Assembly: GCF_043876815.1 (NCBI RefSeq)
Contig: NZ_JBAWKA010000001.1
Location: forward strand, 806,001-870,000
Source: Gaetbulibacter_A sp043876815
Lineage (GTDB): Bacteria; Bacteroidota; Bacteroidia; Flavobacteriales; Flavobacteriaceae
Direction: 5' to 3'
DNA length: 64,000 bases
Below the pieces are notes generated by a model. It had not been told where the DNA came from and searched no databases. It saw only the letters and a program-made list of their open reading frames with translations. Positions 58,751 to 64,000 of the stretch are shown here, piece after piece (position 1 is the first letter of the stretch; every line of letters begins with the position of its first letter). Made by a program: the position numbers and the translations under genes.

Positions 58751-60172
58751 TTAAAATCGCCTCGGTCCTACGAAATTAGCCTTAGCCGTTTCAATTAATT
58801 TATCACCCTCGTAAACGCCAATTTTAATCGTATTTCGGTCGGCTTTCAATACCGCATTGTCAATATCCACAAAAAAGGTGCCCTCTGCAATACCTTGTTT
58901 AGGAATGGTTAAAGTATCATGCGTAGCTACCCGTTTTAAAGTTCCCGGACTGTTGATCAATTTTAAACGAACGTTACTAATATCCTTGGTTGTTTTATTT
59001 ATCAGTTTATATGTAAAAACGTTACTGATCATATTATCTGCTTTGTGCTCATATAACTGCCCGGGTAGGCGAAGCACGGTAGCTTCCACATCGTTTCGTA
59101 AAAACAACATACCGGTAAGCATCCCGGTTAAAATGAACAAAACCCCAATATAACCTTTCATACGGCCTGTTAACCGGAACGGCTTTTTTTTGCTAATTTG
59201 AGTCTCACTGGCATAACGTATCAGGCCTTCAGGTAAATTAACGCCACGCATTATTTGATTGCACGCGTCAATGCATGCGGTGCAATTCACACACTCCATT
59301 TGCGTTCCGTTCCTGATATCAATACCGGTAGGGCAAACATGTACACACTGAAAACAATCAATGCAATCGCCATAACCCAAAGTTTCACGATCCTCATTTT
59401 TTTTAAATTTTTTCCGGCCTTTATCCCTTTCACCACGTTTGTGATCGTAGGCCACCACAATTGATTCTTCATCCAATAATACACCCTGTAACCTGCCATA
59501 AGGACAAGCAATAACACAAACCTGCTCCCGAAACCAGGCGAACACAAAATAAAATACCCCGGTAAAAATGCCTAGAGGGATTAAAGTTCCTAAATGTTCA
59601 GAAGGCCCATCTGTTACATATTCCAGCAATTTATCGCTCCCGATGAGGTATGCCAGAAATACATTGGCGATCCAAAAGGATATCAACAAAAAAATAATCA
59701 ACTTCAAACCTTTTTTTATGATCTTTTCCGCATTCCAAGCTTGTTTGGCTAAACTTATTTGGTGGCCTCTGTCGCCTTCGATCCAATATTCAATACGCCG
59801 AAAAACCATTTCCATAAATATGGTCTGTGGGCAAACCCAACCACAAAATAAGCGCCCGAAAGCAACCGTGAACAGGGTTACAAAAACCACCCCAATGATC
59901 ATCGAGATCACAAACAAGTGAAAATCCTGAGGCCAGAATGGAAATCCGAAAATGTGGAATCGACGCTCCAGAACGTTGAACAGTAAGAACTGATTCCCGT
60001 TTACTTTAACAAAAGGTGCCAAAAACAGGAAAGCCAGCAAACCATAACTAACCCATTTACGATATGTATACCATTTGCCATCCGGTTTCTTAGGGTATAT
60101 CCAAGCGCGTTTTCCGGAGCTGGTAACCGTTCCAATCGAATCTCTAAATCGTTCTTTTTCATCGGTCTCCAC
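58751..60172 (-). CDS. ccoG: CcoG/RdxA polyferredoxin, cbb3 oxidase accessory protein
   Basis: A 473-residue membrane iron-sulfur protein. Several helices (about 35-55, 87-115, 160-180, 195-215, 340-360) surround C-G-W-V-C-P-Q and C-V-I-A-C-P-Y. A 2[4Fe-4S] ferredoxin region follows with C-I-D-C-F-Q-C-V-H-V-C-P and C-V-N-C-T-A-C. A C-terminal immunoglobulin-like IG domain (about 365-473) completes the FixG layout. CcoG reduces copper for the cbb3 oxidase. The start is a GTG, since no in-frame ATG is available; AAGGAAG is seen six bases upstream, a rare Shine-Dalgarno-like site for this window. Confidence 0.92.
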   Translation of the reverse strand: METDEKERFRDSIGTVTSSGKRAWIYPKKPDGKWYTYRKWVSYGLLAFLFLAPFVKVNGNQFLLFNVLERRFHIFGFPFWPQDFHLFVISMIIGVVFVTLFTVAFGRLFCGWVCPQTIFMEMVFRRIEYWIEGDRGHQISLAKQAWNAEKIIKKGLKLIIFLLISFWIANVFLAYLIGSDKLLEYVTDGPSEHLGTLIPLGIFTGVFYFVFAWFREQVCVIACPYGRLQGVLLDEESIVVAYDHKRGERDKGRKKFKKNEDRETLGYGDCIDCFQCVHVCPTGIDIRNGTQMECVNCTACIDACNQIMRGVNLPEGLIRYASETQISKKKPFRLTGRMKGYIGVLFILTGMLTGMLFLRNDVEATVLRLPGQLYEHKADNMISNVFTYKLINKTTKDISNVRLKLINSPGTLKRVATHDTLTIPKQGIAEGTFFVDIDNAVLKADRNTIKIGVYEGDKLIETAKANFVGPRRF

Positions 60173-60202
60173 AAGTCTTCCTTATTTTAATGGTTTTTTA
60201 TT

Positions 60203-61117
60203 TTAATTCGTTGATTCTTGGTTTTCGTCGTTAGTTACTGTTGGTTCTTCCCAGAGATCGCCTTCCGGAGCTTTTGGGTTGGCTGGAGTGGTACCTTGCA
60301 GTGTTAAAACATAACTGGACACCTGAGCAATTTCTAAAGGTTTCAACTGCTGTTTCCACGAGATCATTCCTTTTCCCGATCGCCCTCCTTCAGAAATGGT
60401 TTTAAAAATATACTTTATACTACCTCCCATGATCCAGTATTTATCGGTTAAATTGGGACCAATACCACCACCACCATCAGTCATGTGACAGGGCACACAG
60501 TTTAATTCAAAAATTTTCTTTCCGGCTGCCAGATCCGAGGCATCCGTAAGTTGGGTTACAGTATTGATGTCTACCAGGTTTTTGGCTGTTTTTTTGTACT
60601 CGGCTATGGCTTCTTTGGCTTCTGCCATCTCCGTTTCAAATGCCTCATATTGGTTTTTGCCATCAAAGACGTGGTATCGTAATAAGTATATCGCTGCGAA
60701 AATAACGGTTAAATAAAAACCATATAGCCACCATGGTGGTAAGCTATTATCCAATTCTTTGATTCCATCGTAATCATGGTCTAAAATAATTTCGTGTTCT
60801 TCCTCAATCGGTTTCTGTGCGATAAGCTTTTTGTAAATATTTTTAAACCAGGTGAACTTAAAGGACTTGTTTTTGGCAGCTAAAAAAGCAGCTCGTTTTT
60901 CGGCATCCAATTTTTTAAGCATGATGTTCTCCATGGCATACAGAATACCCTCTATGGCTATAAGTATCAATAATACCAGTAGCAAGAATAGAGATACCAT
61001 AGGGTAGGCTAGAAAGGCTGGTTTATCACTACCTGTATCTATACTGTATTCTACAATACCGAAAATGATAAAGAACAGGACCGGTACGCGTATCCATGAT
61101 GGAATTAAGTCTTTCAT
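60203..61117 (-). CDS. ccoP: cbb3-type cytochrome c oxidase subunit CcoP (single haem)
   Basis: A 304-residue protein with two N-terminal membrane helices (about 8-25 and 34-56) and a third near 130-148 preceded by N-S-L-P-P-W-W, the CcoP landmark. A C-terminal cytochrome c domain has one haem site, C-V-P-C-H near 212. Classical CcoP proteins hold two haems; here one domain is seen. A distant methionine ligand is offered by G-K-G-M-I-S-W. It passes electrons to CcoO/N in the microaerobic oxidase. It lies 36 bases from CcoQ. Confidence 0.92.
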   Translation of the reverse strand: MKDLIPSWIRVPVLFFIIFGIVEYSIDTGSDKPAFLAYPMVSLFLLLVLLILIAIEGILYAMENIMLKKLDAEKRAAFLAAKNKSFKFTWFKNIYKKLIAQKPIEEEHEIILDHDYDGIKELDNSLPPWWLYGFYLTVIFAAIYLLRYHVFDGKNQYEAFETEMAEAKEAIAEYKKTAKNLVDINTVTQLTDASDLAAGKKIFELNCVPCHMTDGGGGIGPNLTDKYWIMGGSIKYIFKTISEGGRSGKGMISWKQQLKPLEIAQVSSYVLTLQGTTPANPKAPEGDLWEEPTVTNDENQESTN

Positions 61118-61153
61118 TTGCTTATTGTTTTAATGTTTTTTAAATGTTTTTAA

Positions 61154-61360
61154 TTAGAATAGAGGCTCTGAATTTCTATTTTCAAGGTCATTTGGTTCCT
61201 CCAATGGTAACCGACTTACCTTTTTGATATAGGCTTTCTTAGCAGTAAATACCCACCAGAAAAGCACCACAAAAAAGATGAAGAAAATAAGAAGCGATAT
61301 GATCGGATAGATCTCTATTCCTGTAATACTATCCATATGATTTTTAACAAACTTGAGCAT
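61154..61360 (-). CDS. ccoQ: CcoQ/FixQ-like small cbb3 oxidase subunit
   Basis: A 68-residue protein with one membrane helix (about 17-42, I-Y-P-I-I-S-L-L-I-F-F-I-F-F-V-V-L-F-W-W) and a short charged tail (R-L-P-L-E-E-P-N). Size, helix position and place between CcoNO and CcoP identify it as CcoQ, a stabilising subunit. 16 bases from CcoNO. Confidence 0.85.
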   Translation of the reverse strand: MLKFVKNHMDSITGIEIYPIISLLIFFIFFVVLFWWVFTAKKAYIKKVSRLPLEEPNDLENRNSEPLF

Positions 61361-61376
61361 GGTCTTAGTTTTTAAA

Positions 61377-63572
61377 TTAGTTATCGGCTGTTTTTTCTAC
61401 ATGTATATCAGTACCTAGGCGCTGTAAATAGGCAATTAATGCCACGACCTCACGATCTTTCATTTCTACAAAAGGCACCTTTTTTTCTGCCGCACTTTTT
61501 TTATTGGCCTCATAAACCTTTGCGAAATCAGGATCGGTGTAAAGGTTGGCTTCAATTTGGGCACCTTGTTCATCCATACTTAGGTTGGCGTTCGAGATTT
61601 CTTCTTCAGAATAAGGTACACCCAGTGCTACCATGGCGCGCATTTTTGCTTTTGTATTGGTTTTATCCAGCACGCTAGAGCTTCCTGAGATCAACCACGG
61701 ATAACGTGGCATGATTGATCCGCTCGAAATACTTTGGGGATCGTAAAAATGATTAAAGTGCCAGATATCAGAGTATTTTCCACCAATTCGATGAAGATCC
61801 GGTCCGGTGCGTTTACTTCCCCACAAGAAAGGATGGTCATAAACATATTCACCGGCTTTGGAGTATTCACCATAGCGTTCTACTTCACTCCTAAAGGGGC
61901 GTATCATTTGTGAGTGACAGCCCACACAGCCTTCGCGAATATAAATATCCCGTCCCTCGAGTTCTAAAGGAGTATAAGGTTTTACACTTGCTATGGTTGG
62001 GATATTCGATTTTACTAACAAGGTGGGCATAATTTGAACGACACCACCAATAAGTATAACTACTGTAGCTAAAATAGTGAGCTGTATAGGTTTGCGCTCT
62101 AACCAACTGTGCCAGGTTTCTTTAGACGTACGTTTTTTACTCACGCGTTCCAAAGCAGGTGCTTCCGCTAGCTCGTCTTCCACCTGTTGACCTTTTTTCA
62201 TGGTTACCACTACATTATAAACCATGATCAACATACCGGTGATAAACAGGGTGCCTCCAATGGCACGCATCCAGTACATGGGGATAATTTCTGTTACGGT
62301 CTCTAAAAAGTTACCATAGGTTAATGTTCCATCAGGATTAAATTGTTTCCACATACTGGCTTGTGTAAATCCGGCAACATACATAGGCAGGGCATATATA
62401 ATTATGCCTAATGTGCCAATCCAAAAGTGCAGGTTAGCCAGCCCTGTGGAATATAATTTTGTTTTGAACAAACGAGGTATCAGATAATAAACCATTCCGA
62501 AGGTTAAAAAGCCATTCCAGGCCAAGGCACCAACATGAACATGGGCAATAACCCAGTCGGTAAAATGGGCAATGGCATTTACGTTTTTTAAGGAAAGGGT
62601 AGGACCTTCGAATGTGGCCATACCATAACCGGTAATAGCGACTACCATAAATTTTAAAACAGGATCTGTACGTACTTTATCCCAAGCACCACGAAGTGTT
62701 AATAATCCGTTGATCATACCACCCCAGGAAGGCATTAAAAGCATAACTGAAAAGGCAACGCCTAAATTTTGTGCCCATTCCGGAAGGGCTGTATATAATA
62801 AGTGGTGTGGTCCGGCCCAGATATAAATAAATATCAAAGACCAAAAGTGAACTATCGATAATCGGTAGGAGTAAATAGGACGGTTGGCCGCTTTTGGAAC
62901 AAAATAGTACATCAATCCTAAAAATGGCGTAGTTAAAAAGAAAGCAACCGCATTATGACCGTACCACCATTGCACCAAAGCATCCTGAACGCCGGCATAA
63001 ACCGAGTAACTCTTTAAGCCCGTTACAGGGAGTTCTAAACTATTGAAAATATGCAGCACGGCTACGGTTACAAATGTGGCAATATAAAACCAGATCGCTA
63101 CATATAAATGGCGCTGACGCCGTTTGAAAATAGTACCGATGAGGTTCCATCCAAAAATCACCCAAACCAGAGCTATGGCAATATCAATCGGCCATTCTAA
63201 TTCGGCATATTCCTTGGATGTTGTATACCCTAAAGGCAGGGTTATGGCGGCACTAACAATTATAAGCTGCCAACCCCAGAAATTAATTTTACTTAAAGCA
63301 TCACTGAACATACGGGATTTTAGTAGACGCTGGGTAGAATAATAAACGCCTGCAAATATGGCGTTTCCAACAAAAGCAAAAATCACGGCATTGGTATGCA
63401 AAGGACGTAAACGACCAAAACTGAGCCATGAGATTCCATCCGTTAAGTTTGGAAACAGAAATAGAAAAGCCAGTAATAAACCGACCAGCATTCCTACAAT
63501 ACCCCACACCATTGTGGCAAATAGAAAGTTTTTTACGATTTTATTATCGTAATGAAATTGTTGCATTTCCAT
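61377..63572 (-). CDS. ccoNO: Fused cbb3-type oxidase subunits CcoN and CcoO
   Basis: A 731-residue fusion. The CcoN part (about 1-480) has the twelve membrane helices and haem/CuB histidines (G-H-N-A-V-A-F, A-G-P-H-H-L-L-Y-T, H-V-H-V-G-A-L). After an R-K-x-T-S-K-E-T linker and one helix (about 510-530), the CcoO part carries the haem-binding C-V-G-C-H-S-Q near residue 560 and a C-terminal segment with M-x-x-Y-P-W. In proteobacteria these are separate genes. The catalytic subunit reduces oxygen with high affinity. It follows ccoS by two bases. Confidence 0.95.
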   Translation of the reverse strand: MEMQQFHYDNKIVKNFLFATMVWGIVGMLVGLLLAFLFLFPNLTDGISWLSFGRLRPLHTNAVIFAFVGNAIFAGVYYSTQRLLKSRMFSDALSKINFWGWQLIIVSAAITLPLGYTTSKEYAELEWPIDIAIALVWVIFGWNLIGTIFKRRQRHLYVAIWFYIATFVTVAVLHIFNSLELPVTGLKSYSVYAGVQDALVQWWYGHNAVAFFLTTPFLGLMYYFVPKAANRPIYSYRLSIVHFWSLIFIYIWAGPHHLLYTALPEWAQNLGVAFSVMLLMPSWGGMINGLLTLRGAWDKVRTDPVLKFMVVAITGYGMATFEGPTLSLKNVNAIAHFTDWVIAHVHVGALAWNGFLTFGMVYYLIPRLFKTKLYSTGLANLHFWIGTLGIIIYALPMYVAGFTQASMWKQFNPDGTLTYGNFLETVTEIIPMYWMRAIGGTLFITGMLIMVYNVVVTMKKGQQVEDELAEAPALERVSKKRTSKETWHSWLERKPIQLTILATVVILIGGVVQIMPTLLVKSNIPTIASVKPYTPLELEGRDIYIREGCVGCHSQMIRPFRSEVERYGEYSKAGEYVYDHPFLWGSKRTGPDLHRIGGKYSDIWHFNHFYDPQSISSGSIMPRYPWLISGSSSVLDKTNTKAKMRAMVALGVPYSEEEISNANLSMDEQGAQIEANLYTDPDFAKVYEANKKSAAEKKVPFVEMKDREVVALIAYLQRLGTDIHVEKTADN

Positions 63573-63574
63573 AG

Positions 63575-63769
63575 TTAGTGTTGTTTTACTTTTTTAGATT
63601 GAGTTTTTTCTGAAGATGGTTTTTTTACGAGCTCATCTTCAAACAGCATTCGAACGGATGGGGTGTAACTATCATCGTACTGTCCTTTTTTAACCGCTAT
63701 GATAAACGCTGCAAAAAAGAGTATAGCCACGGCGATACTGATGCTTAATAGAATATAAATGACGCTCAT
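63575..63769 (-). CDS. ccoS: CcoS, cbb3 oxidase maturation protein
   Basis: A 64-residue protein with a single N-terminal helix (about 2-27, S-V-I-Y-I-L-L-S-I-S-I-A-V-A-I-L-F-F), then K-K-G-Q-Y-D-D and a lysine-rich tail. The G-Q-Y/F-D-D motif after the helix is the CcoS hallmark. CcoS is needed to insert cofactors into CcoN. A TTG eight codons upstream overlaps the -7 promoter element, which supports the ATG at 63767-63769. First gene of the transcription unit, with ccoI upstream on the same strand. Confidence 0.92.
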   Translation of the reverse strand: MSVIYILLSISIAVAILFFAAFIIAVKKGQYDDSYTPSVRMLFEDELVKKPSSEKTQSKKVKQH

Positions 63770-63790
63770 AGGTGTAAATATGTTATGGAC

Positions 63791-63798
63791 CAAAATTA
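63791..63798 (-). promoter_or_regulatory. -7 element of the ccoS-ccoNO promoter
   Basis: Read on the minus strand it is TAATTTTG, exactly TAnnTTTG, 22 bases before the ccoS ATG. Confidence 0.6.
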
Positions 63799-63820
63799 CA
63801 AGCCACCTCGCGCAAAAAAG

Positions 63821-63834
63821 ATGACTTTTATCAT
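63821..63834 (-). promoter_or_regulatory. Crp/Fnr-type operator upstream of ccoS
   Basis: ATGACTTTTATCAT on the plus strand, a near-perfect relative of the hemN palindrome ATGACATATGTCAT. Its centre is again 36.5 bases from the last base of the -7 element, as at hemN. Confidence 0.6.
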
Positions 63835-63843
63835 GTTTAAAAG

Positions 63844-64000
63844 TTAATTCAGTTTTTTGCCTAATACATTAGAACCAATAGTGGTGAAAACCACTATACT
63901 AATAGAACTTAGAGGCATTAATATAGCCGCAATAACAGGGGCTAATTGTCCCGTAACAGCAAAATAAAGCCCCACCAGATTATAGATCAAAGAGAGCAGG
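63844..64000 (-). CDS. ccoI: CcoI/FixI-like copper P-type ATPase, C-terminal end only
   Basis: The last 51 codons of a gene that continues beyond the window: L-L-S-L-I-Y-N-L-V-G-L-Y-F-A-V, then T-G-Q-L-A-P-V-I-A-A-I-L-M-P-L-S-S-I-S-I-V, ending V-L-G-K-K-L-N. The N-x-x-G and M-P-L-S-S-x-S-V-V segments are those of the last two membrane helices of copper-transporting P1B ATPases, where the M-x-x-S-S motif binds copper. Its position just upstream of ccoS is the usual place of ccoI (copA2), which supplies copper to the cbb3 oxidase. Stop codon at 63844-63846. Confidence 0.85.
   Translation of the reverse strand, partial: LLSLIYNLVGLYFAVTGQLAPVIAAILMPLSSISIVVFTTIGSNVLGKKLN

Noticed and set aside
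58438..58779. Plus-strand 113-codon frame across CcoH and the intergenic repeat
   Set aside because: Antisense to CcoH and running through a dispersed non-coding repeat.

Overview
The window is a contiguous chromosomal segment from a member of the Bacteroidota, most likely a marine Flavobacteriaceae. Supporting signs are the low GC, the abundance of lipoprotein and secreted hydrolase genes, a GH13 and a sulfatase, Shine-Dalgarno-poor starts, TAnnTTTG-type -7 promoter elements, DUF6090 proteins and a ccoS-ccoNO-ccoQ-ccoP-ccoG-ccoH cluster with a fused CcoN/CcoO. No rRNA, tRNA or CRISPR was seen. All calls come from reading the sequence; no database search was run.

Region 1 (1-16.6 kb) is ordinary chromosome: the N-terminal part of an AtoE-type short-chain fatty acid carrier, an epoxide-hydrolase-like enzyme, a class V aminotransferase, a RidA lipoprotein, a GH13 lipoprotein, a sulfatase between two paralogous small lipoproteins, VOC and cupin secreted proteins, a DUF5117/5118 zinc metalloprotease, a GT2/GT39 pair and an ACC-synthase-like aminotransferase. 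A truncated 3' gene remnant lies at 16.46-16.63 kb.

Region 2 (about 17.4-47.6 kb) is the accessory heart of the window. Nearly all genes point left and sit singly or in twos or threes, tightly packed between 24 imperfect palindromic repeats, most about 130 bp (A-X). Stop codons are often 5-20 bp from a repeat end. Each repeat opens with an NNNNAAC-type end and closes with a GTTR-type end. The outer 7-10 bases of these ends match across a gene unit far better than across a repeat. That is the pattern expected of circularising gene cassettes with attC-like sites, so I read the region as an integron-like cassette array without an integrase in view. The cassettes carry nine DUF6090 paralogues, two OsmC genes with different regulators (a sigma-54 activator and an AraC protein), serine hydrolases, alpha/beta hydrolases (two with damaged catalytic motifs), VOC, cupin, globin, amidohydrolase, XRE/DUF2975 and small membrane proteins, plus decayed genes. 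A separate 21-nt palindromic element occurs in four repeats and in frame inside two DUF6090 genes.

Region 3 (47.7-64 kb) returns to core functions: an anti-sigma/ECF sigma pair, a Cu/Zn superoxide dismutase lipoprotein, hemN with a UspA gene, a TetR-ABC-HlyD-TolC export operon whose ATPase has lost canonical motifs, and the cbb3 oxidase cluster. The hemN and ccoS promoters share a palindrome placed at exactly the same distance from a TAnnTTTG element, which points to a common Crp/Fnr-type regulator for haem synthesis and microaerobic respiration.
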